Source: Shewanella amazonensis SB2B (GTDB lineage Bacteria; Pseudomonadota; Gammaproteobacteria; Enterobacterales; Shewanellaceae). Taken from it: a DNA stretch of 64,000 nt. Below are positions 44,362-51,678 of this stretch, in pieces. A program made the translations under genes and the position numbers. Numbering within the stretch: the first letter of the stretch is position 1; every line of letters begins with the position of its first letter. Below the pieces are notes generated by a model. That model saw only the letters and a program-made list of their open reading frames with translations. It ran no database searches and had not been told where the DNA came from. The stretch is from positions 688,001-752,000 of the forward strand of contig NC_008700.1 of assembly GCF_000015245.1 (NCBI RefSeq), given 5' to 3'.

Positions 44362-45223
44362 GGGCCAGAAAGGCGGCCGCCGCAGGGGTCAGGTGCAGAT
44401 GACTGCGCCAGATGAGTGCCAGGTCCCAGGTGTGTCCGCCGCTTAATGGCCTGAAGCACAGCGCCTTGTCGGTTAATTTTTCGCAAATGGGCGCGGGCAA
44501 TATGGCCAGCCCCATGTTGGCCTCCACCATGCTCGCCAAAAAGTCCCACTGGCCGCTGCGATAGGCGACATTCAGCTCTACTCCGGCGTTTCTTGCCAGG
44601 CTGTCGAGCAGCTTTGCCAGCGCAAAATCCTGGTTGTACATGATAAAGGGATGGGAGCCAAAGTCGCACCAGTCGAGGGCGGCTTTGTTCGCAAGCTTGT
44701 GGCCTGCCGGCAGGCAGGCGAGCAGGGGATAAGCCGTCAACGGCTGCGCGGTCAGCTCATCGGCGTGGGTTGCAGGCAGGGCGGTAAAGGCAATATCCAG
44801 ATTGTTTGCCAGCAGAGCCTTTTCACAGCCGAAGCCGCCGTACTCGAACATCTCCAATCTGACCCCGGGATATCTTGCTCGAAACGCAGTGAGGAGTTCA
44901 ATCACCAGGCTGCTCATCATGGGGCACACTCCCAGACGCAAGTATCCCCGTTGTACCCCGCGAAGATTTGATAAGTCTTCTTCCAATAAATGCCATTGCC
45001 CAAGCATTTCTCTGGCGTGTTCAAGCAAGAGTTCGCCCGCCTGAGTCAGTGACAGCTTTTGATTGTTGCGGATGATGAGCTGCTGCTGCCAATGGTCTTC
45101 CAGTCTTTGCAGCATCTTGCTCAGCGTGGGCTGAGTCAGGTGCAGTTTTTCGGCCGCGCGGGTAAAACTGCCCGTCTCGGCAAGGGTCACAAAACAGTGC
45201 AAGTTCTTGATTGGAATGTTCAT
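44315..45223 (-). CDS. LysR-family transcriptional regulator
   Basis: 302 residues. The helix-turn-helix LHCFVTLAETGSFTRAAEKLHLTQPTLSKMLQRLED and effector domain GYLRLGVCPMMSSLVIELL are typical of the CynR/CbbR-like branch. It is divergent from a 43-codon ORF 94 bases away, its most likely neighbour target, and convergent with the Usp gene, overlapping it by 47 bases. No metabolic genes adjoin it, so its effector is unknown. Confidence 0.85.
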   Translation of the reverse strand: MNIPIKNLHCFVTLAETGSFTRAAEKLHLTQPTLSKMLQRLEDHWQQQLIIRNNQKLSLTQAGELLLEHAREMLGQWHLLEEDLSNLRGVQRGYLRLGVCPMMSSLVIELLTAFRARYPGVRLEMFEYGGFGCEKALLANNLDIAFTALPATHADELTAQPLTAYPLLACLPAGHKLANKAALDWCDFGSHPFIMYNQDFALAKLLDSLARNAGVELNVAYRSGQWDFLASMVEANMGLAILPAPICEKLTDKALCFRPLSGGHTWDLALIWRSHLHLTPAAAAFLALSRDRGQATARPAAE

Positions 45224-45317
45224 GCCAATATGGAATGGAAGTGATGGAATAGATTCATTTTACTTATTGATGGCCGGGAGATACCTTGAGCTGCATCTCA
45301 GCTTTGGAGGAATTTTG

Positions 45318-45449
45318 ATGAAAGCCTATCGCAGTATGTGGGTCAGCAGTATGTGGATGACAGCAACGCCTGCCCATGAAGCGCAGGAAGCCATTAAACC
45401 TTCACTGTGGCGTCGCTGGTTTGCGCGTCCGGCAAAGGTTGCATCCTGA
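45318..45449 (+). CDS. Small 43-residue protein, Trp-rich, unknown
   Basis: A short ORF from ATG 45318 with a strong ribosome site (GGAGG, seven bases upstream) and a classical terminator 58 bases past its stop. The product begins MKAYRSMWVSSMWMTATPAHE and ends SLWRRWFARPAKVAS; it contains four Trp and a basic C-terminal half that could be membrane or nucleic-acid associated. No family recognised. A longer in-frame start at 45207 exists but lacks a ribosome site and overlaps the LysR start. It stands alone opposite the LysR regulator. Confidence 0.6.
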   Translation: MKAYRSMWVSSMWMTATPAHEAQEAIKPSLWRRWFARPAKVAS

Positions 45450-45507
45450 CCCCTCAACCCCATTTCATTGCCTCAATTGGGTTACTGTGCTTTAGCCCAG
45501 TTGCTTT

Positions 45508-45534
45508 ACCCGGCTTATGCCGGGTCTTTTTTTA
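45508..45534 (+). terminator. Terminator of the small ORF
   Basis: ACCCGGC-ttat-GCCGGGT followed by CTTTTTTT. It supports active transcription of the 43-codon ORF as an independent unit. Confidence 0.85.
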
Positions 45535-45547
45535 TCTGCGGCCCAGT

Positions 45548-46306
45548 TTATTTGCGTTTGGGTTGCTGGCTTATCCAGATGTAGAGACCGCTCAAAGACA
45601 AAAATACAAAGCCAAGGGCGAGCAGATCCCAAAGCCAGACGCCCCATTGACCGAATATCCGGCCTGCATGCAGGTCGAGCAATACCCGTTCCCAGTGCAG
45701 GTGTGCGCTGCGGGCATCTTCCAGTAACTGTTGTTCAGCCGCCTCGCCTTCAAGCCAATGCAATGGTGCAAATGAGGTGGCGGGTTGCCACTCAATCAGA
45801 TCTTCATCCGCGAGATATTGCCCATTGTCGCCGCTCAGCCACAAATGAGATTCTCCTTCGATGGCCATGGCCTTGAGGGGGGACGGTAGCCCCGTGGCTT
45901 TATTCTGGGTTTCTACCAACTGGCCATCAGCGTTGAGCAGATACAGGTTTTCGGCATCGATGGCGATGGTTTGATTGCGCCATTGGGTTGCGGCGATGAG
46001 GGAGTGTTTGGCTTCCAGCACCATAGTGCCTTGGTGCCACAGCAAATTATCCGTGATGCCATAGTCGCCAAATTGCGCGCTGTGGGAAGGGAGCTGGATA
46101 CCGTAATAATCCAATAACCAGGGCAAACGCACCTTGGCGTGTCCAAGCCCTGCGTCGTCGGCGTGGTTTATCAGTACGCCGGTTACTGTCAGAAATAACA
46201 AAAACAGGCCACCGATAATGCCGATGCGTCTGTGCCAGGGGCGGATTTGTTTGCGCAGCCGGTGGCCGAGTTGTTTACCGGCTGTATTTGAAGGGCGTCG
46301 AGTCAT
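45548..46306 (-). CDS. PepSY-associated transmembrane protein
   Basis: 252 residues with an N-terminal helix (RIGIIGGLFLLFLTVTGVLINH) containing the R-H-W-H-R/G-V-L-I-N-H style of PepSY_TM proteins, a periplasmic beta-rich region, and a C-terminal helix (WLWDLLALGFVFLSLSGLYIWI). Relatives act as membrane electron carriers in ferric-siderophore or flavin reduction. It lies three bases after the FMN_bind gene stop and is the last gene of an iron-related group, so it may pass electrons between the quinone pool and that flavoprotein; this is inference. Confidence 0.75.
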   Translation of the reverse strand: MTRRPSNTAGKQLGHRLRKQIRPWHRRIGIIGGLFLLFLTVTGVLINHADDAGLGHAKVRLPWLLDYYGIQLPSHSAQFGDYGITDNLLWHQGTMVLEAKHSLIAATQWRNQTIAIDAENLYLLNADGQLVETQNKATGLPSPLKAMAIEGESHLWLSGDNGQYLADEDLIEWQPATSFAPLHWLEGEAAEQQLLEDARSAHLHWERVLLDLHAGRIFGQWGVWLWDLLALGFVFLSLSGLYIWISQQPKRK

Positions 46307-46309
46307 CCG

Positions 46310-46819
46310 TTATGGGGTCTTTTGCACGGCAGCATCCAGATACAGGGCTATCCGGGACAACTTGGTCAGGGCTCTTACCGACAGGGTTGCCCCTGTGATG
46401 CCATCGATACTGCGATCCAGTTCAAGGGAGGGCGTCAGTGTCGCCGATTTGAACTGGTTGGTAAAGAAGTCATGCCTGACCTCATCACCGCGGCTTTCTC
46501 TGTATACCAGTACCTTGGTTTTGACTATCTGTTGATTGGCGATGTGGATGCCAACAGTGATAGGAGATTCTTTACCGATTTCGTCCAGTATCCACACCGT
46601 CTGTGCCCCATCGCGCCAGTACCTTACTCGGAGTTTGTTGTAGGCGTGGGCAAGAATGTTCTCAATGTTGGCCTTTTGGGTATCATCCAACCACAACACA
46701 CTGGCCTTGGGAACTGCACCCAGCGCATCGGCGATAAAGCCTTCATTACTCTGAAAGCTGGTTTCGGTGTGCCCCAGCAAGGGCCAGCAGGCCAGCAGGG
46801 TCAGCAGGTATTTCTTCAT
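46310..46819 (-). CDS. Periplasmic FMN_bind (covalent flavin) protein
   Basis: 169 residues with a signal peptide (MKKYLLTLLACWPLLGHT). The motif DGITGATLSV (residues 139-148) matches the flavin-transferase target sequence D-x-x-(S/T)-G-A-T-x-(S/T), so Thr145 would carry FMN covalently, as in NqrC and ApbE-modified proteins. The ApbE enzyme itself is not in the window. Probably a periplasmic electron carrier in iron reduction together with the PepSY protein. Confidence 0.8.
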   Translation of the reverse strand: MKKYLLTLLACWPLLGHTETSFQSNEGFIADALGAVPKASVLWLDDTQKANIENILAHAYNKLRVRYWRDGAQTVWILDEIGKESPITVGIHIANQQIVKTKVLVYRESRGDEVRHDFFTNQFKSATLTPSLELDRSIDGITGATLSVRALTKLSRIALYLDAAVQKTP

Positions 46820-46840
46820 GGTTATGCAGTCACTCAGGTA

Positions 46841-46863
46841 AAAGGGGGCTTACGCCCCCTTTA
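46841..46863 (-). terminator. Hairpin between porin and FMN_bind genes
   Basis: AAAGGGGGC-gtaa-GCCCCCTTT with a short T-run on the minus strand lies between the two genes. It is likely a partial terminator that lowers expression of the downstream pair relative to the porin. Confidence 0.6.
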
Positions 46864-46873
46864 TCTACTTGCA

Positions 46874-48049
46874 TCAGAACTGGTAGCCAACACCCAGGTT
46901 GAAGCCATCAGAATCCAGGGCGCCGCTCTGCTTCTCGTAATCGGCCTTGAATACCACATTCTCGTGCAGCCAGTAGTTGATACCTACACTGGTGAGCTTC
47001 TTGGTGGTATCGGCATCGTTACCGGCCTCGTTATCCCACTCGTTGTAACGTGCGAAAATACCAAAGCTGTCGTTGAAGCGGTAAGAAGGCTCAATGTACC
47101 AGCCCTTCTGGCTGTCACGGCCCAGAAGCTCAGCCTCAGCACCGTCAATGTTCCACTGGGCATAAAGTGCTTTGATGGTAAATCCACCGATGCTGTAGAT
47201 ACCGTGGGCTTCAAGCAGTGTGGCAGAGGCTTCGTCTACGCCATCTTTACCCTGGGTCAGGTCACTTTGATACTGGGCACTTGCAGCCAGCTCAAGTCCG
47301 GCAATGCCGGTGTACTTCACGCGACCGGTGTAAGCCAGGGCATCAGCATTGGCGTTGGACACCTTTTGACGACCACTGCGTACGTTGTAATCATCTTTAA
47401 CCTTGAGGCCGGAAGTGATAGCGGCATCAAATGCCAGACCTGGTGCAGCTTTCAGATTGACGGCCAGACCGCCTTCCCACCAGGTGCTGGGTACTATGTT
47501 TGACTCAACAGGATTACGTTCAACACCGTAGAAGGTGTTGGGTTCGTGGGTTTCGTTGATGATACCCACTGGCATCAGGAACAAACCGGCCTTAGCTGTG
47601 ATAGCGTCGGTGAAGTCGTGCTCGATGTAAGCCTGCTCCAGCTCAACTTCACCTTTCTTGCCTTCGCCGGCCAGAGAGTGTTCCAGTTCCAGCTCAGAGA
47701 AAAAACGGGTCTTATTGGTGAATTCATGGCCAAAGAACAGTACGAAACGGTGGAAGTCCATTTCGGTCTTGTCTTTGCTGCTGTCTGCATTGTTGTCGAT
47801 GTTGTTGTAGTGCAGTTCACCGTAGCCGCCGATGGTGGTGGCGCTCTTGGCACTGGCATTGGCTTCGGTGGCATCGGCAGTTTGCTCAACGCGCTTTTCA
47901 GTCTCTTCCAGGCGTTTTTCCAGATCTTTCAGAACCTGCTGCTGCTGTTCAATGATTTTACGCAGTTCGGCGGTTTCGTCAGAGGCCATGGCAGTTTGGC
48001 TGGCGAACAGACCCAGCAGAGCGCTGGCGATCAGAGTCTTTTTCATCAT
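46874..48049 (-). CDS. Porin with N-terminal coiled coil
   Basis: 391 residues from ATGATG at 48049 (signal peptide KKTLIASALLGLFASQTAMA). A coiled coil (ETAELRKIIEQQQQVLKDLEKRLEETEKRVEQ, about 24-55) precedes a beta barrel that ends DGFNLGVGYQF, a classical barrel terminus. The family resembles the phosphate- or anion-selective OprP-like porins of Shewanella. A Fur-box-like palindrome lies 65 bases upstream of the ATG, so it is probably iron repressed and works with the adjacent FMN_bind/PepSY genes and the TonB receptor. Confidence 0.8.
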   Translation of the reverse strand: MMKKTLIASALLGLFASQTAMASDETAELRKIIEQQQQVLKDLEKRLEETEKRVEQTADATEANASAKSATTIGGYGELHYNNIDNNADSSKDKTEMDFHRFVLFFGHEFTNKTRFFSELELEHSLAGEGKKGEVELEQAYIEHDFTDAITAKAGLFLMPVGIINETHEPNTFYGVERNPVESNIVPSTWWEGGLAVNLKAAPGLAFDAAITSGLKVKDDYNVRSGRQKVSNANADALAYTGRVKYTGIAGLELAASAQYQSDLTQGKDGVDEASATLLEAHGIYSIGGFTIKALYAQWNIDGAEAELLGRDSQKGWYIEPSYRFNDSFGIFARYNEWDNEAGNDADTTKKLTSVGINYWLHENVVFKADYEKQSGALDSDGFNLGVGYQF

Positions 48050-48113
48050 TTCCCTTTCCCGTTTTATTATCTGAGGGTTAAGCACGCAGCGGATTCTAAC
48101 AACTGATTTAATA

Positions 48114-48132
48114 AATGCAAACGATTCGCATT
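48114..48132. promoter_or_regulatory. Fur-box-like palindrome upstream of the porin
   Basis: AATGCAAACGATTCGCATT (reverse AATGCGAATCGTTTGCATT) matches the 19-bp Fur palindrome AATGAnAATnATTnTCATT at both outer arms and most of the inner positions. Confidence 0.6.
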
Positions 48133-48255
48133 GGGATTAATGATCCAGATCAACAAACGTAAAGCAAAAGTAAAGTTGCCTGATTTGTAATGATTTTTTA
48201 GTGCAAAGTGTTTAATGTCCAATTAATTGATTTTTAAGGTATAAATTTAAAACAT

Positions 48256-48286
48256 GAAAAAGGCGGCTCAAAGTAAGCCGCCTTTA
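48256..48286 (-). terminator. Terminator of the TonB receptor
   Basis: AAAGGCGGCT-tactttg-AGCCGCCTTT followed on the minus strand by TTTTT, about 20 bases past the receptor stop. Confidence 0.8.
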
Positions 48287-48304
48287 GAATATCAAGATTT
48301 ATTA

Positions 48305-50479
48305 TTAGAACTTGTAGGAATAACCAACGGTAATGCTTCTGGGCTTGCCAGAAAACACCGAGCCATGGGCACGGGTCGTCATATAGGTTTCATCCAGCAG
48401 GTTATCAACGGTCAAATAAACCTCCTGCTGTTTATCGATAAAGTAACGACCGGATAGATCAACCAGGGTCTTGGCAGCAATCAGGTCGTCAGCGGCAATG
48501 TCGCCCTGACCGGCGGTGGCGCGCATATCCGAGGTGTAACGGCCAGCCAGGGTCAACTGCCACTGCTCGACGCTGATGCCTGCGCTCAGATACAGCTGAT
48601 GCTTGGGGGTGTAGCTGAACTCGTCACCCACCTGTACCGAACCCCAGGTTTCAAACTCCGACTCGAAACTGTTCTGGAACTCCGTACTGGTGTAGGTATA
48701 CGCCAACTTCACCGGGAAGCTCAAAGCGCCATCAGTGTTGAATTGATAGCCAGCTGACAATTCCAGACCTTTCACCACCACTTCACCGGCGTTGTACTGG
48801 TTGTCCAGCTTGTCTTCATCACAACCCTGGGCGGCAGTGCAGTTGCCGTGCATGTTGCTGTAATCACCGTAGAAAGCGATAGCCTCGGCATTGAAGTTGC
48901 CGTTCACGAAACGGGTACCCGCCTCGTAGTTCCAGCTCTCTTCCTCTTGCCCGTTGGTGTTGCCGGGAGCCGCAGGGGCAAAGCCCTTTTGCACGCCGGC
49001 CAGCAGCAGGGTGCTGTCGGTCAGCTGCCAGGTGGCAGACAGTGATGGCAGCAGCGCCGAGAAGCTGTTTTCTTTAAAAGCGCCATCGCCGTTACGGCCT
49101 GGGTTGGCTTTGCCCCAGTCTTCGCGCTCCACGGTCACATCTTCGTAGCGCACACCGGCGGTGAGAGTAAAGGCGCCCAGGGTGAATCTGTCCTGAACAT
49201 AAGCAGACAGGGCTTCGGCGCTGTCGATACGGTTAGAGTCGGTACCAGGTACACCAGCCTTGGTCAGGCTCATCTGCTGATTGGCGTCCAGACTGTAGGT
49301 ATCGGCCCACTGGAAGCGGTCCATCTCGTCCTGATGCAGGCGCACACCTATATCCAACTGGTGATCGCCAAGGAGCAGTCCCAGCTCGGTTTGAATGCCC
49401 TGAGAAATATACACCCGGTTGTTAGCTTTCACGCTGACATCAATCGCCCCTTCGGGATTGGCGTCGAAGACGCTGGCTGCCTCAATACCACCCTTGGACA
49501 GGCTCTTGCCATCTACCTTGTCGGCTTTGTACCAGTTACGGGCAAAGTCGTTGTAATAAGCCGTAGTAGCGAGACTCACAGTACTGCTGAAATCGATAAT
49601 ATGGATCAGTTGCAGCTGCTTGTGCTCAGTGGTCATTTCATCTTTTTGCGAGGCCGAGTAGCGGCTGAATGGCTTGGCGGCATAATCTTCGTCAGTCAGA
49701 CCCATGTAGGTCTCGTCGGAGACTTCATCGGCATACTTGAGTTTGAGTTCCAGACGCTGGGCGTATTTGGCATCTTTAGCGCTGTCGATGGCCACTTTGG
49801 CCAGCAGATCGTTTTTCACAAAACCTGTGTCACCGCCAACGCCGTTGATGTCGCGGAAACCATCGGCCTGATAACGGTACACTTCGGTTACGGCACCAAT
49901 GCGTTCGCCCTGACCACCGGCGTGGGCGTGCAACTTGCCATAGCCATCCTGCCCCAGGGCGACATCGAGGGCGCCTGCCAGTTCGGCATCAGGAATTTGG
50001 CGGGAAACCATGTTCACCACGCCGCCGGTGGTGCGCGGGCCGTATTTCACGGTAGAAGAGCCTTTTAGCACTTCAATTTGCTGCATGCGGCCGGAGGTTG
50101 GGAAGTAATAGGCCGCTGGTGAAGCATAAGGCGCCGGTGCTGCCAGCACGCCATCTTCCATCACGGTGATCTTTTCTGAACGGTTCTGACCCGTGCCGCG
50201 CATGCCAAGATTGGGGCGCAGACCATAGCCTTCTTCTTCCTGAATATAGACCCCGGGCACCGAGGCCAGGGTGCGCATGATGTCGGAATACTTGAAGGTA
50301 TCCAGCTCTTCCTGGCTCAGCTGATGGGCGCTGCCTGGCACTGTGTTGATGGGGTTCTTTTTACCGAAAATGCTGATCTGCTCGATGTCGGCATTGGCGG
50401 TTGCAGTGGCGGCAAAGCTTGCCAGCAGGGCGCTGGTCAGCAGGCTCAGCTTGATGGCTGGCTTGGCGATGGTGGTCAT
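48305..50479 (-). CDS. TonB-dependent outer-membrane receptor
   Basis: 724 residues from ATG 50479 (signal peptide TIAKPAIKLSLLTSALLASFAATATA; GGGAGA upstream). A plug domain (about 30-170: PINTVPGSAHQLSQEELD, LRPNLGMRGTGQNRSEKITVMEDGV, VLKGSSTVKYGPRTTGGVVNMVS) precedes a barrel that ends KPRSITVGYSYKF. It resembles the ferric dicitrate (FecA)-like group. No TonB/ExbBD here. A clear Fur box overlaps its promoter region, so it is iron repressed. Substrate unproven. Confidence 0.9.
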   Translation of the reverse strand: MTTIAKPAIKLSLLTSALLASFAATATANADIEQISIFGKKNPINTVPGSAHQLSQEELDTFKYSDIMRTLASVPGVYIQEEEGYGLRPNLGMRGTGQNRSEKITVMEDGVLAAPAPYASPAAYYFPTSGRMQQIEVLKGSSTVKYGPRTTGGVVNMVSRQIPDAELAGALDVALGQDGYGKLHAHAGGQGERIGAVTEVYRYQADGFRDINGVGGDTGFVKNDLLAKVAIDSAKDAKYAQRLELKLKYADEVSDETYMGLTDEDYAAKPFSRYSASQKDEMTTEHKQLQLIHIIDFSSTVSLATTAYYNDFARNWYKADKVDGKSLSKGGIEAASVFDANPEGAIDVSVKANNRVYISQGIQTELGLLLGDHQLDIGVRLHQDEMDRFQWADTYSLDANQQMSLTKAGVPGTDSNRIDSAEALSAYVQDRFTLGAFTLTAGVRYEDVTVEREDWGKANPGRNGDGAFKENSFSALLPSLSATWQLTDSTLLLAGVQKGFAPAAPGNTNGQEEESWNYEAGTRFVNGNFNAEAIAFYGDYSNMHGNCTAAQGCDEDKLDNQYNAGEVVVKGLELSAGYQFNTDGALSFPVKLAYTYTSTEFQNSFESEFETWGSVQVGDEFSYTPKHQLYLSAGISVEQWQLTLAGRYTSDMRATAGQGDIAADDLIAAKTLVDLSGRYFIDKQQEVYLTVDNLLDETYMTTRAHGSVFSGKPRSITVGYSYKF

Positions 50480-50497
50480 GGTGTCTCCCTTTTTGTC

Positions 50498-50516
50498 GAT
50501 AATGACAATAGTTATC
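50498..50516. promoter_or_regulatory. Fur box upstream of the TonB receptor
   Basis: GATAATGACAATAGTTATC agrees with the Fur consensus GATAATGATAATCATTATC at 16 of 19 positions and lies 19 bases before the receptor start codon. Confidence 0.8.
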
Positions 50517-50741
50517 ATTTGTGTTTTGAGGTTAGGGAGTAGTGCTTAAGACTAGCTTAATTTCCGATTTCTTTACCTTTGTAATAAAAAGGTAAAACCT
50601 TGCTGGCAAAGCCTTTTATCTCGCCGCTGTTGCAGGCGTTGCTTACTGGCGCAAGTCATCGGGTGAGTTAATTGTCATAATTGAGGTAGACTGCTTGGCC
50701 TAAAAAAACGACACAACAAGATTTCAGGTGTATCACTGCCT

Positions 50742-51443
50742 ATGTTTCTCGAGCCTTTTTTTACTCAAACTGATGAAACTGTAACGATTTCCCCTTTTCA
50801 GGCCAGCGAGTTTGCCAAGCGGGTTGCAGAAGATTTCAACCCTATTCATGACGAAAGTGCCAAGCGCTTTTGTGTGCCCGGTGACCTTTTGTTTGCACTG
50901 GTGCTGAGCCACTATGGCCTGAGCCAGAAGATGCAATTCAAGTTCGAAGGCATGGTAGGCGAGGGCGTGTGCCTGAACTTCCCGGTCGAGGTGGGCGACA
51001 GCTTCCCAATCTGTGACAGCCGCGATAAGACTTACCTCAGCGTCAGCCGCCAGGGCGACGTAAGCCGCTGCGAGACCCAAATCGAGTCTTTCGTGCGCAG
51101 CTATGTGTCTTTCTCAGGGCTTAACTTTATTCATGTGCTGGTGCCCATGATGCGTGAGCACGGGGTCATGATTAACCCCGATCGTCCACTGGTGATCTAC
51201 GAAAGTATGGCGTTCGATCTCACAACCCTGGATTTCGATCAGGTTGCACTCGAGCTCAGTGATGCGCGCCTCAGTGTGGATGGCAAGCGTGGTGACGTGA
51301 CGCTGGAATTTGCCCTTATCAGCGATGGTAAGCAGGTTGGCACCGGCGTTAAGACCCTGGTGATGAGTGGCCTGCGAGCTCTCGATGAAGCAGCCCTCGA
51401 TGGTATGGCACAGTTCTACGAAGAGCGCCGCGCCACCCTGTAA
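50742..51443 (+). CDS. DUF3581-family protein, hot-dog-like
   Basis: 233 residues, cytoplasmic. The segment EDFNPIHDESAKRF (residues 30-43) contains N-P-I-H-x-D/E, the active-site loop of MaoC-type hot-dog hydratases, within a protein of the length and style of the DUF3581 family of gammaproteobacteria. Possibly an acyl-thioester hydratase or dehydratase, or a binding relative, but not shown. It stands before the SMC-like operon on the same strand, 235 bases upstream. Confidence 0.7.
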   Translation: MFLEPFFTQTDETVTISPFQASEFAKRVAEDFNPIHDESAKRFCVPGDLLFALVLSHYGLSQKMQFKFEGMVGEGVCLNFPVEVGDSFPICDSRDKTYLSVSRQGDVSRCETQIESFVRSYVSFSGLNFIHVLVPMMREHGVMINPDRPLVIYESMAFDLTTLDFDQVALELSDARLSVDGKRGDVTLEFALISDGKQVGTGVKTLVMSGLRALDEAALDGMAQFYEERRATL

Positions 51444-51678
51444 CGCACAGCTTGGCTTAAATTCCCGCCAAACAGTGCGCAAAGCCTGATATGGCGCCGC
51501 TTCAAGGCCCCGTGTGATTGCCATCCACGGGGCTTTCCTTTACCTTAATAATCCTTTCCCGTGTGTGTTCGCTCCGCTCAGGTATTTACCTCTAAACGCG
51601 TGTATTCCATCCATGGGCCTTGGTCGTGATCCCGACCTCTTGCCGCCAGATTGCGGCCGCTTTGCTTTAAGGATAAAG

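Noticed and set aside
45207..45317. Longer 80-codon start for the small Trp-rich ORF
   Set aside because: No ribosome site and overlap with the LysR start; the ATG at 45318 has a strong GGAGG.
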